Positions 54,208 through 62,958 of a stretch of 64,000 bases of DNA are shown here, in pieces. The position numbers and the translations under genes were made by a program. The notes below the pieces were generated by a model. It was not told where the DNA came from. It saw only the letters and a program-made list of their open reading frames with translations, and made no database searches. How positions within the stretch are numbered: position 1 is the stretch's first letter; every line of letters starts with the position of its first letter. The DNA comes from Mactra quadrangularis (lineage: Eukaryota > Mollusca > Bivalvia > Venerida > Mactridae), in assembly GCA_025267735.1 (NCBI GenBank), contig CM046297.1, forward strand, positions 14,963,511-15,027,510. The letters run 5' to 3'.

Positions 54208-54492
54208 CTTTTAACTGCCATAAAATACATGTGTTGTAAGTACGCTAATTTTTTAGACGGTTAATTAAAAACTACATGTTAATGTTTTGCTTCAATTTGT
54301 AAGACACTATGTATGAAAACGCGGCGCAATGGAATGTCATATTAAGACGTCAGGTCTATGAAATCATTTTTATTCACTCTCCAAATTTGCCTTGTTGTGA
54401 ATGGTGACATATACAGACAATGTATTTACTTCATATTTACTTTACAAATTTGTTTTTGTCTTAATTTTGTTACAAAATTGTTACATCAGTCT
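54208..54492. other. AT-rich, no feature seen
   Basis: No supportable gene or repeat. A few decayed LINE codons may continue from the fragment on the left. Confidence 0.35.
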
Positions 54493-54500
54493 CAAAATAT

Positions 54501-54933
54501 TAGGGGTGTAACAATACGGTAAAAACCGTATTGCAATATATTGCAATACACGAAACCCGTATTGCAATATATTGCAATACATATTGTTCTTTGCCCGTAC
54601 ATGCATAGCATGAATTAATGCACGTGCATCGTCTTAATTTGATCAACATTGTATATTCAAATGATCTACACGTATTATGCAAATGTTTGAATAAGTTAGA
54701 AAAAAGGCTGTGAATGGACTTTCAAAGATAATTATTCTCTAAATTACCAAAATATTTTAAGTTTCCGAACTTTTTTACCATTTATTCAAACATTTAAATT
54801 TCAGACTCTGATAAAAACAATCAGTATGGAACATAACTAGAAAAACCGGTTCAGAGAAAAACGAACCGGTTAAAAACCGTCAGAAGTCGTATTGCAATAT
54901 TAACCGGTATATCGGTTAACCGTTACACCCCTA
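54501..54933. mobile_element. hAT-superfamily non-autonomous element with perfect 8-bp target duplication
   Basis: Ends are TAGGGGTGTAAC on the left and GTTACACCCCTA on the right (perfect 12-bp inverted repeat). The sequence CAAAATAT stands immediately outside both ends (54,493-54,500 and 54,934-54,941). An 8-bp duplication and the short GGGGTGTAAC-type terminus fit the hAT superfamily. The interior has repeated GTATTGCAATATATTGCAAT and ACCGGTT motifs and no transposase frame. Confidence 0.9.
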
Positions 54934-55035
54934 CAAAATATTAGTATGTTCAATGATATAATGGTCCACGAGTTAAGTATCCGACCTAATTTTGAATAAC
55001 ACTTTCAGTAGTTTTTGGTACGATAAATTCAGTGG

Positions 55036-55905
55036 CTATATTACACTATATAACTTCTCTGCCATTATGTGGTATACAAAATGTATACTTAATGATTCGT
55101 TTTGTCTGTCTACGTGTTTGAATTCAAATTTATACCCATCCATGTTGTGCCAGGCTGATCCAACTTCTTCGATTTTTTCATTATTTAATTTATGGGTATT
55201 TATATCTAAGTTGTTAAGTCTTTCTTCTATATGTAGGTCCGTTAGGCACTGGTCTTGTTAAGTGCTAATTCTTTGATATTATAATTATTTTCTAAAAGTG
55301 TTGGTATTGTTGTTTTACAACGTATACAATACCATTTGTAGTCCTCTAATTCTTCACTTTTTAGAAGTAAGAAGGCTGATCTTGACAGAACTGTACATGT
55401 ATAGTCTACACAAGTGTAGGTTGTAGCTATTGCATTCAGTGCACTCATCTTCTTTAATAATATTGTTGCATTTGGAACATTTGTTTTGAGGACTTGCATT
55501 CCAAAGTCTTTTTCTATCATCCTGTATTTATTTCTATTTATTGGAGTTAACGCCGTATCAACAAAATTTAGGTCATTTCACGGCGTCCAGCGCACCTAAC
55601 TTAGCTTTCCTGGACCATTGTCTATAACCAGTACTCACTTACCCTTCCACAAGGCCGGAAACTTCTCCATATTATCTAATCAATGGAGGAAAATCGACAT
55701 TATTGTCAAATTTTCATGGAAGGGTATAACCTCCCCGGGTGGGATTCGAACACGCACCCCCTCGGGCACGAGTATCCAAATCCCGGCGCGCTACCAACTG
55801 CGCTATCGACCCGGGTTCTTCTATCAATCTGACTCAGACTGAATGTAGTTCTCTTTGGAGTACTAGTTCTAAAAATTAATGAAATTTGACGCCATTATTT
55901 TATTG
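55036..55905 (-). pseudogene. Broken PHD-finger-like coding relic, split by a SINE
   Basis: Reading minus strand, a frame begins near 55,905, runs to 55,817, is interrupted by a SINE (55,524-55,816), and resumes in the same frame. The resumed part gives CSKCNNIIKEDECTECN with a following HLC: a C-x2-C, C-x2-C, H-x-C zinc-binding layout. After one frameshift comes EELEDYKWYCIRC, like the final W-x-C-x2-C of a PHD finger. A second frameshift near 55,255 opens another 70 codons ending at a TAG at 55,036. Such PHD-like fingers occur in transposon-encoded and host proteins. I do not recognise the family. Confidence 0.55.
55524..55816 (-). mobile_element. SINE family 1, minus strand
   Basis: The tRNA-like head at the high-coordinate end (box A TAGCGCAGTTGGTAGCGCG, box B like GGTTCGAATCC) is followed by a body and a tail ending CGGCGTTAACTCCAATAAAT. 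It is nearly identical to the plus-strand copy at 59,251. TTCTATCA occurs on both flanks, a likely part of the target duplication. Open frames read through it are not genes. Confidence 0.92.
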
Positions 55906-56698
55906 CGTCATAAAATTAACCTTTTTATTATTTAGATCATGTATTTTTATAGATATGTAATGTCGAGATATGTTCCATTCTTATTTATTGTTATATTTAC
56001 CAGTATAACCCGGGCAACTGATTATAGGCATACAGAAGGATCGTCAATATGTACTGTACTTGGCTTGCAGATGTCTATCTTGTCATCGCAATAAAACTCA
56101 TAAATTATTTGAAGAGTGAGGCGATTACCTACGATGATGGTAAGTTACAAACGTGCCAACCCTATGCTTCCTGTAGAATCCGGAACTGATAAACCAAAGA
56201 ACGTGGCAAATTGTCCTGTAAACTATAGAAGAGCATTAAAAATGTGGTCTAAAACCAGGGATTTTATAATTCTTGCCTGAAACATAGGGGGCCGGCCTAT
56301 AGCTCTATACGTAAGAAATATCTATTTTTAGGTGGAGATGAAATCCCTTGATTTGATTAAATTCTAACTGCAGCTACAGTGTAACTGTTTTAAATAAAAG
56401 TCGTAAGTGTAGGTCTAAATTTGTAAATTAATATAAATAATAATTGATATTTATAGGATCTTGGTGAAATACAATGACGGCGTACCATACGTTCGTTGAA
56501 AATTGGCTAAAACCCGGTACATTCCGTATCCAGACCATTACCGGTTTAAACTCCCCGCTAGTATTGATATAAATATGTTATTTAGAGCAAGACTTGAGAG
56601 AATATCATGATTAGGCATCATTGTACGTGAGACTTGGGTAAATATCATGATTAGCAACATAACATGTAACAGAATTCATTTTATATCGCAAGTAAAAG
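55906..56698. other. Unique AT-rich sequence
   Basis: No gene, recognisable exon or element. A short local duplication (AGACTTGAGAGAATATCATG and AGACTTGGGTAAATATCATG) lies at about 56,590-56,652. Confidence 0.4.
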
Positions 56699-57004
56699 CC
56701 ACCCGGCTAGCTCAGACGGTAGCGCACAAGTCTACTGATCGAGGGGTCGTGAGTTCGATTCCAGGGCGGGGCATACTTTCGTGGAGCGTAGTCATGAAAT
56801 AATTTCTACGGCCATTCTCCCTCCAACCACTGATTCTAAATCATGTAGGGCAGTAGTCAGTCACTGGCGAAAGTATGCGCTCAGTATTTGGTTAACAGCT
56901 AAATTTAGAGATTAAGCCTTTCCAGGAACAGTGAGTAGATGGACTGACCGCCGTGATATAACCTATAATGTGTTGCTAAGGCGTTAAACATTCATTTTCA
57001 ATAA
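56699..57004 (+). mobile_element. SINE family 2 with tRNA-Lys-like head
   Basis: The head CCGGCTAGCTCAGACGGTAG ... GAGTTCGATTCC has clear pol III A and B boxes and resembles tRNA-Lys. The body is unrelated to SINE family 1. The last 60 bp (GACCGCCGTGATATAACC ... TGTGTTG ... GGCGTTAA) match the family 1 tail (GACGCCGTGAAATGACC ... TGTGTTG ... GGCGTTAA). The ending is TTTTCAATAAG. Not a functional tRNA gene: the acceptor stem does not pair and there is a 3' body. Confidence 0.85.
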
Positions 57005-57718
57005 GCGGGTGCAAATGGTGTCGCCGGTCTATTCTCTCTGTCCCTTACGGTATAAAGTTTGGATTATCAACCTAAAATATGCTACAGCAGTAATCCTTCA
57101 ACTGAGGGCTTTAAAAAAAGTATTATCTCATCAAATTTGCGAAAATTTTAATGAATAAAGTTGATTTTTGACATGTTCGTTACTGTCGCCGATCAATAAG
57201 CTGTTTCTTTAAACATGCGTAGAAATAAACAAAGCATTTAGTTCAACTTTGTTAAGTTTATTTAGAAACTTAAACCTTATAGTCATAAACCAAATATATT
57301 TCCCAACAACTTTTGATTTTTAATTGACCTTCAAGCTCATAAAAAGTCTGGGTTTTAGAAATCGAATTTTCCGGAAATGTACGTTACTAAGTTTTTACAT
57401 GGACAGCATTTTAAAGAATAACACATCAAATTGTATCGGTTTGGTTACTATCATAGACATTAGTCTTATAATATTACATAATGCTTAAATTCATGTGAAG
57501 AATAGAAAATTTGGCAACTGAATTGCATATTTTAGGTTTAGAATATTTACAGTTGTAATATTTGCAGTATCAACTGCCTAGACCAGAATTCACGAGTTAG
57601 CACACACTACCAAATACTACCACAAACTAACACACACTACCTTATTTACCTTCATTTTGATGTGTGTGAATGTCTTTTTAGATAAGATATCAAAATTACG
57701 TAAATCATTAAACAATTA
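57005..57718. other. AT-rich sequence with a short CACACTACC-rich stretch
   Basis: Mostly unique. Positions 57,596-57,645 are a small imperfect repeat of ACACACTACC, CAAATACTACC and ACAAACTA. No gene seen. Confidence 0.45.
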
Positions 57719-58079
57719 GGGACTTTAGTCAGTTATCTTTCCCTGATAAAATCTGAAGCAATCCAATTGGTAAGTAGGTCCTTACAGTTGGAATCCTCGG
57801 ATTTTATCTTTGAATTCCTATGTATGGGTAACAAAATATTTCATCTAATATCTTTCTTGTTAATGAAGATATTAAAAGAAGTGATGGAAATTAGATAGTT
57901 CTTTAACTTAAAATTACTTAGCTTGAATTTCAAACAAATTAAATGATATACAAAAACAGTTATATAAGATTAAATTTGGCAAATTAACATTGTAAGGTAA
58001 GGGTAAAATCCGAGTAATCCAACTAATTAGACCTACCTATTTTGAAGAGTATACAAGGGAAATAACTGACTAAAGTCAC
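57719..58079. mobile_element. TTA-type MITE, copy 2 (best preserved)
   Basis: GGGACTTTAGTCAGTTATC on the left and AACTGACTAAAGTCAC on the right are inverted ends. TTA stands directly outside both (57,716-57,718 and 58,080-58,082). A 3-bp TTA duplication with such ends fits PIF/Harbinger-type MITEs. The 361-bp body is non-coding. Inside, TCCTCGGATTTTATC near the left and AAAATCCGAG near the right form a second inverted pair. Confidence 0.9.
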
Positions 58080-58082
58080 TTA

Positions 58083-58441
58083 TTACCTCGTGATAACACA
58101 TTTAATATGAAAAGATTGTTGTAACAGAAGTCATTCATTGATCATTGTCTGTGAACTATCTGCTGTTGTTTTATGTATGTAGATGAAAACCATAAGGACA
58201 TTCTTAGAAGTTCACATGTGCCTGTAATTAAGAAGTGGATCGTTAAAGACAGAAAATTAAAGTCAACATCTTTTTATATAATCTAATTAGCTATAACTTG
58301 CATACACATGTGCTTATGATACAATATTGCATTGTTTTATAGCATTACGTCAAAACTTTGTACAGAAGCATAACATTTTAATGATACATGCACAAATGTT
58401 TTATTTATTATATATTTCAATTTCTTTTTTTTTCGTTTCAG
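58083..58441. other. Probable intron ending in a strong 3' splice site
   Basis: No coding content. The last 30 bp (TTTCAATTTC followed by a T-run, TCGTTTCAG) are an excellent polypyrimidine tract and acceptor for the exon that follows. Confidence 0.55.
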
Positions 58442-58535
58442 AGATGATGTATTTGTAGCCTCGATAGTTTTGTTGCCTGGCGACTATAGCTTCAAATATT
58501 TTGTCGATGGTGAATGGAAACTTAACAAAAATCAG
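58442..58535 (+). CDS. Internal exon encoding part of a glycogen-binding (AMPK-beta/CBM48-type) domain
   Basis: This is the only host-gene-like coding segment. It has a polypyrimidine tract plus CAG acceptor and a CAG/GTACT donor. The 94 bp give one leading base plus 31 open codons and end on a codon boundary. The peptide contains DDVFVASI, LLPGDYSFKYF and FVDGEWKLN. The pattern FVA...LxPGxYxFKYFVDGxW is the core of the AMPK1_CBM/CBM48 glycogen-binding module, as in AMPK beta subunits (FVAIL..LPEGEHQYKFFVDGQW). The aromatic and VDGxW positions are kept. The tail (LNKNQ) is unlike AMPK beta (HDPSEP), so another CBM48 protein is possible. I could not find neighbouring exons in the window, so the gene must extend outside it or across large introns. 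Confidence 0.72.
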
Positions 58536-58760
58536 GTACTAAAGAACTTCTTAATATCATATCATTGATTAATCATGAAAGTAGGAGTTTTTGATGAGTA
58601 AACGGGGTTTAGACTAGATAGAAATCAACATATCTGTCCTATTACTTTTACGGTACCTATCCAACCTTGGCCATGGAATTTATTCATATATATTTTCAAC
58701 TCATTTCAAGTTCAAATTCCAGCCGCATAAATTAAAATGTTTAGCCTAGAACACCAACTG

Positions 58761-58761
<1 letters not shown>
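58536..58761. other. Intron sequence after the exon
   Basis: Begins with the GT donor. No other feature seen. Confidence 0.45.

Positions 58762-58849
<88 letters not shown>
58762..58849. repeat. (TAA)n microsatellite, about 29 units
   Basis: Uninterrupted trinucleotide repeat, then a decayed extension (AAATTAATAATAATATTAA) to about 58,871. Confidence 0.98.
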
Positions 58850-58851
<2 letters not shown>

Positions 58852-58928
58852 TTAATAATAATATTAATAAAGACTTTATTTAACGAGGCTACACATTTGG
58901 ATAAATCCAATCTTCCACGTGGACCTCT
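58850..58928 (-). mobile_element. 3' end of a retroelement whose tail is the TAA microsatellite
   Basis: On the minus strand, CCACGTGGAAGATTGGATTT ... GCCTCGTTAAATAAAG runs straight into the TTA repeat. Such GTTAAATAAAGT plus TTA-repeat endings are typical of SINE/LINE tails in marine invertebrates. Only about 80 bp of body is recognisable, so the family is not assigned. Confidence 0.45.
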
Positions 58929-59233
58929 AGATTAAGGAAATGTATACTGACCACTTACTCAGCAAGTGAAATTCACAATTCAAGATTATGCATATAGTGC
59001 CATCTTCTTTGAACAACTTAATTGATGAAAGTATAAACAAGTTTTTAGATAACTTGTATAGTGAGTGCCATTTGACATTTATATTCATGCTTATACGAGT
59101 AGATCGGTTTGCAATAACTACGCGATACATACTTTACAAAATGTTATGAGGATTGAAGTTTAAGTCTGTAGTGTCGTATTGTTGCAATAATACGCCACGA
59201 ATTATGATCAAGTCTATACAATACTGAATAATC
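58929..59233. other. Unique sequence, no gene seen
   Basis: The 67-codon minus-strand frame here has no recognisable property. Confidence 0.4.
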
Positions 59234-59250
59234 AATTTTGAAAATTGAAA

Positions 59251-59539
59251 CCCGGGTCGATAGCGCAGTTGGTAGCGCGCCGGGATTTGGATACTCGTGC
59301 CCGAGGGGATGCGGGTTCGAATCCCACCCGGGGAGGTTATACCCTTCCATGAAAATTTGACAATAATGTCGATTTTCCTCCATTGATTAGATAATATGGA
59401 GAAGTTTCCGGCCTTGTGGAAGGGTAGGTGAGTACTGGTTATAGACAATGGTCCAGGAAAGCTAGGTTAGGTGCGCTGGACGCCGTGAAATGACCTAAAT
59501 TGTGTTGATACGGCGTTAACTCCAATAAATAAAATAAAT
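59251..59539 (+). mobile_element. SINE family 1, plus strand, with target duplication
   Basis: Same family as the copy at 55.5 kb, in opposite orientation, with only scattered differences. Box A TAGCGCAGTTGGTAGCGCG, box B GGTTCGAATCC, tail GGCGTTAACTCCAATAAATA. Flanks ATTTTGAAAATTGAA (before) and ATTTTGAAATTGAA (after) form a target-site duplication with one single-base difference. The two overlapping minus-strand open frames of 79 and 104 codons are by-products. Confidence 0.93.
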
Positions 59540-59551
59540 TTTGAAATTGAA

Positions 59552-59979
59552 GCGCAAAGCTATGATAGTCACGCACTATGTTGTCTAACCAGTATAATCA
59601 GAGACATATTGTGAAATCTTGCTGAATCATCATCATTTTGTTTAGCTATACCAATTATTATTGTATCATTTCTAAACAGACCGATCAATGCTATATGATG
59701 TTTATTCTCTCGAGTATTCATTAACTTAATATTTTACAAATAACGTCTGCTGTTAACAAATTACATTGTCAATAGTTATGATTGTATATAGTGTTGTTAA
59801 GTGCGTATACATAACATTATATGACATAACATAACTTTATTGCATAAAATGAACAAAACATTTATAGCAATACATAATATAAATATATTTATTATTACAT
59901 TTATACAAAGACATGAAATATTGAACAGAGAAGCAGTGTGTGGTTTATTTCTCAGTTTATATAAATACACATGTATCCT
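59552..59979. other. AT-rich sequence, no gene seen
   Basis: Includes a local duplication of ATATGACATAACATAACTTTA type around 59,810-59,840 and long A/T runs. Confidence 0.4.
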
Positions 59980-60308
59980 GTAGCGTGTTCAGTTACCGCG
60001 AACGTTACAGAACGTTACAGAACGTTACATAACGATACATTCGGAACTCCTCGGCCATTCGCGGCAAATAATCTCGGACATATTTAGACGCTATTTCGAA
60101 AGTACCGGCGTTGAAGTAAACAAATATATGATCGTGTAGGCATTGATTGATGTTTAGTTTTTAGTTCGTAAATTTTGAAACATCACTCATTGCCTTAACG
60201 ATCGCATATTTGTGTATTAGATTAGATTATTCGCATCGAATGGCCGAGGAGTTCCGAATGTATCGTTATGTAACGTTCTGTAACGTTCGCGGTAACTGAA
60301 CAAGCTAC
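59980..60308. mobile_element. Foldback MITE with long AACGTTACA-containing ends, copy 1
   Basis: Left end GTAGCGTGTTCAGTTACCGC ... AACGTTACA ... TAACGATACATTCGGAACTC matches the reverse complement of the right end for about 65 bp. The left arm has three AACGTTACA units and the right arm two. Inside lies a second nested inverted repeat (GCATTGATTGATGTTT against AACATCACTCATTGCC). Almost the whole element is self-complementary. Non-coding. Confidence 0.9.
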
Positions 60309-60332
60309 TGTTTTTTATGTACAGTGCCAAGT

Positions 60333-60689
60333 AAAAGTCTTTGGAAAATACTGTTTCCCTGATAAAATCTGAAGCAATCCAATTGGTAAGTAGGTCCTTA
60401 CAGTTGGAATCCTCGGATTTTATCATAGAAGTCCTATGTAAGGATAATACAATATTTCATCTAATATCTTTCTAGTTAGTTAAGATATTAACCGAAGTGA
60501 AAAAATTTAGATAGTTCTTTACCCTAAAATTACTGAGCTTGAATTTCAAACAAATGATTTACAAAAAATTTATTTAAGATTAATATTGGCAAATTGACAT
60601 TGAAAAGTAAGGGCAAAATCCGAGTCATCCAACTAATTGGACCTACCTATTTGAAGAGTATACAAGGGGAAATAACTGACTAAAGTCCC
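60333..60689. mobile_element. TTA-type MITE, copy 3 (left end damaged)
   Basis: From TTTCCCTGATAAAATCTGAA (60,354) to CTGACTAAAGTCCC it follows the copy at 57.7 kb closely, and TTA follows the right end (60,690-60,692). The first 20 or so bases of the left terminal repeat are replaced by unrelated sequence, 25 bp beyond the end of the foldback MITE next door. Confidence 0.85.
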
Positions 60690-60692
60690 TTA

Positions 60693-60882
60693 TTATTCAT
60701 GACAGAAGGAAATTAATGTTAATCTGAGCAATTCCCATAGACAGCATCTATTAGTTTACCCACATATCATTCAAATTATGCTGCAGGAATAAACTTAAAT
60801 TATAGTAAAATCACTTAATGTATGCACGGTCAGCATTTCTCAATACTTTATTTGTCTAGGAACTTTTGGAGGATACTGTATA
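60693..60882. other. Unique sequence before the LINE fragment
   Basis: No feature seen. Some decayed LINE coding sequence may start here (a 63-codon frame at 60,822). Confidence 0.35.
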
Positions 60883-61385
60883 TTGAAGGCCAACGACTGT
60901 TCATACATATGGGATACTATGGATTTTTCACGTCCCCAGTTGAACAATATTATACAATGTTTATACAGTCAATATTATCAACTATTTTTCTCTTTTTTAG
61001 ACAACATGCCTAAATTGAATACATACAAACTATTTAAAAATAATTTTGAATCTGAAAAATATTTATCTTGTATCAAAAATGATAATCATAGAATTGCTTT
61101 AACTCGTATTCGTTGCTCTGCTCATAAACTTGCCGTAGAAGAAGGGCGTTATAGAAATATTGACAGAGCCGATAGAAAATGCATTTTTTGCGATATGAAC
61201 GTAATTGAAGATGAATACCATTTTATTTTAATATGTCCTATGTACCGTAATATTCGTATTGGTTTAGTAAAGAAGATCGTTTTTTATTAGCAAGATATAT
61301 ATATTTTGCTAATTTACAAATTAGACTGGTACTTGTTGAGGACATTAAATTTCGTAATTTTTGGATAGTTGGCCAATGGTTATAA
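60883..61385 (+). pseudogene. LINE ORF2 C-terminal fragment with zinc knuckle
   Basis: A 135-codon frame ending at 61,290 contains RIALTRIRCSAHKLAVEEGR, then RKCIFC and EDEYHFILICPMYRNIR. The set C-x2-C-x9-H-x4-C after a TRxRxSxHxLxxExGRY motif is the region following the reverse transcriptase in many invertebrate non-LTR retrotransposons, where it is thought to bind nucleic acid. After a frameshift near 61,280 the next frame continues with LLARYIYFANLQIR to a TAA at 61,385, as expected for the natural C-terminus. Reverse transcriptase and endonuclease parts are missing, so this is a 5'-truncated dead copy. Confidence 0.82.
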
Positions 61386-62138
61386 TAATTGGATAGGCAT
61401 TCTTTGTGAATATTACGGTACATGGGACAGTTTGGTTATTGTATCATGTCGTATCTATATTGTCATGTTAGGTCACCTCATGTTTGAATGTGAAACTGTG
61501 GTTTGTGTCAATTTTTGTTAGGAGTTTTGTATTTTTCTCTCAATATGATCACATTCAGCTATTTCCGTAGCTGTCTACAGTAATGACCGATACGTACTTT
61601 ATAATATTCATTTTTGTTAGGACTTTTGTATTCCTATGTCAATAGAAACACCTTTGTAAATTTTCGATACTGTCAATTTAATTTTCTACATGCTTAATTG
61701 ACAAAGCGCTCTATTTTACTGCAACATTGACTATATGGTTAAGGGTTTTTTTTTCTTCAAGGATGCAATTTATAAAACGATATGATTTTCAGTTGAAATG
61801 GTGTGTATAAATATGGTACTTTAATGAAGTACTCAGCTTCTGTTGGATTTCTTTCTTGTGTTTTTATCAACATTTCATACAAAAAGATGGCTGAAGTTTG
61901 AAACAAATTTTTATTCAAATTAAAATATTCTGTGAGTAGTGAAGGGATTTGAATGCCAGTCTACGTGTACATAAAGCATATATGCATGTATAATATGTTC
62001 CTAAACATGTATGCACGTATTCTAAGTATTCAATTTCCTATCAGATTAATTAGGTATAATAACTCAATGCAAATTACAATGCAGTATTTACCATTATTTA
62101 TTTATACGGTCAAAAACATGTATACATTGTACTAGGTA
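61386..62138. other. AT-rich sequence after the LINE fragment
   Basis: May include the LINE 3' UTR. GTTAGGA plus GTTTTGTATTT-like segments occur twice (61,516 and 61,615, each TTTTTGTTAGGA followed by TTTTGTATT). No other feature. Confidence 0.45.
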
Positions 62139-62461
62139 TTAAAAAAAAGTAATTGCATTTTATAGTCTAAGTTTCATGCTTATGCACGTTCACCGACTTT
62201 ACAGCTATTACCCCTGGTCATCGGGCTACTGGTATCTATCTATCAATCTCCCTGAGGATTCTTTTAACTCCGCTTAGTGCAGCCGACACTTTGGCGCAAC
62301 GGAATTATACCACCCTCGCAGGTATCCATTTACACCTGGGTGAAGTGAAGCAATCGCAGGTAAATTTCTTGCGCAAGGAAATTAGCAGTGTCCCTGGTGG
62401 GGTTCGAACCCGGGACCTCTCGATCCCTAAGCGTGCGTCCTACCACTGGACTTCTGCTCCT
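62139..62461 (-). mobile_element. SINE family 3, minus strand
   Basis: The tRNA-like head at the right end (AGAAGTCCAGTGGTAGGACG ... CGGGTTCGAACCCCACC) has good A and B boxes. The central domain CACCCAGGTGTAAATGGATA is of a kind shared by tRNA-derived SINEs across marine invertebrates. The distal part ends in a T-run (minus strand) next to 62,139. It differs from SINE families 1 and 2 throughout. Confidence 0.85.
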
Positions 62462-62643
62462 ACATATTAAAGGTCATTTTGATCTGATTGTCGTTCGTCT
62501 GTCCTGGCAATGATTCTACTTTTATATATTCATATAATTGTGCTCTTGATTATTATTTCCTACAAACAAACAAACACTGTTGGTACTTGTTGTTACTCAT
62601 TATACATGTTTATGAAAGTTCATCTTTGTGCTGTCTTAGTTAT
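62462..62643. other. Short unique stretch
   Basis: No feature seen. Confidence 0.35.
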
Positions 62644-62958
62644 ACAGTAGCGTGTTCAATTACACAAAACGTTACATAACGATACATTCGGAACTCCTCG
62701 GCCATTCGCTGCGAATAATCTAATCTAATGCACAAATATGCGATCGTTAAGGCAATGAGTGATGTTTCAAAATTTACGGACTAACAACGAAACATCACTC
62801 AATGCCTTAACGACCATATATTTGTTTACTTCAACACCGGTAGTTTCAAAATAGCGTCTAAATATGTCCGAGGTTATTCGCAGCAAATGGCCGAGGAGTT
62901 CCGAATGTATCGTTACGGAACGTTCTGTAACGTTCGCGGTAACTGAACTCCCTACTGT
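62644..62958. mobile_element. Foldback MITE, copy 2 (opposite orientation)
   Basis: ACAGTAG at the left and CTACTGT at the right are the outermost inverted ends. The interior matches the reverse complement of the 60.0-kb copy along its length, including the nested pair AACATCACTCAATGCC and GGCAATGAGTGATGTTT. The left arm has lost part of the AACGTTACA repeats (reads TTCAATTACACAAAACGTTA). No clear target duplication. Confidence 0.9.

Noticed and set aside
55618..59448. Open frames of 74-104 codons (MSITSTHLPFHKAG...) at 55.6 and 59.1-59.4 kb
   Set aside because: These are the same SINE read on the antisense strand; the similarity is that of the repeat, not of a protein family.
55730..62461. 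tRNA genes at 55.8, 56.7, 59.3 and 62.4 kb
   Set aside because: A and B boxes are good, but acceptor stems do not close properly, bodies of 200 bp or more follow, and copies or target duplications show they are SINE heads.
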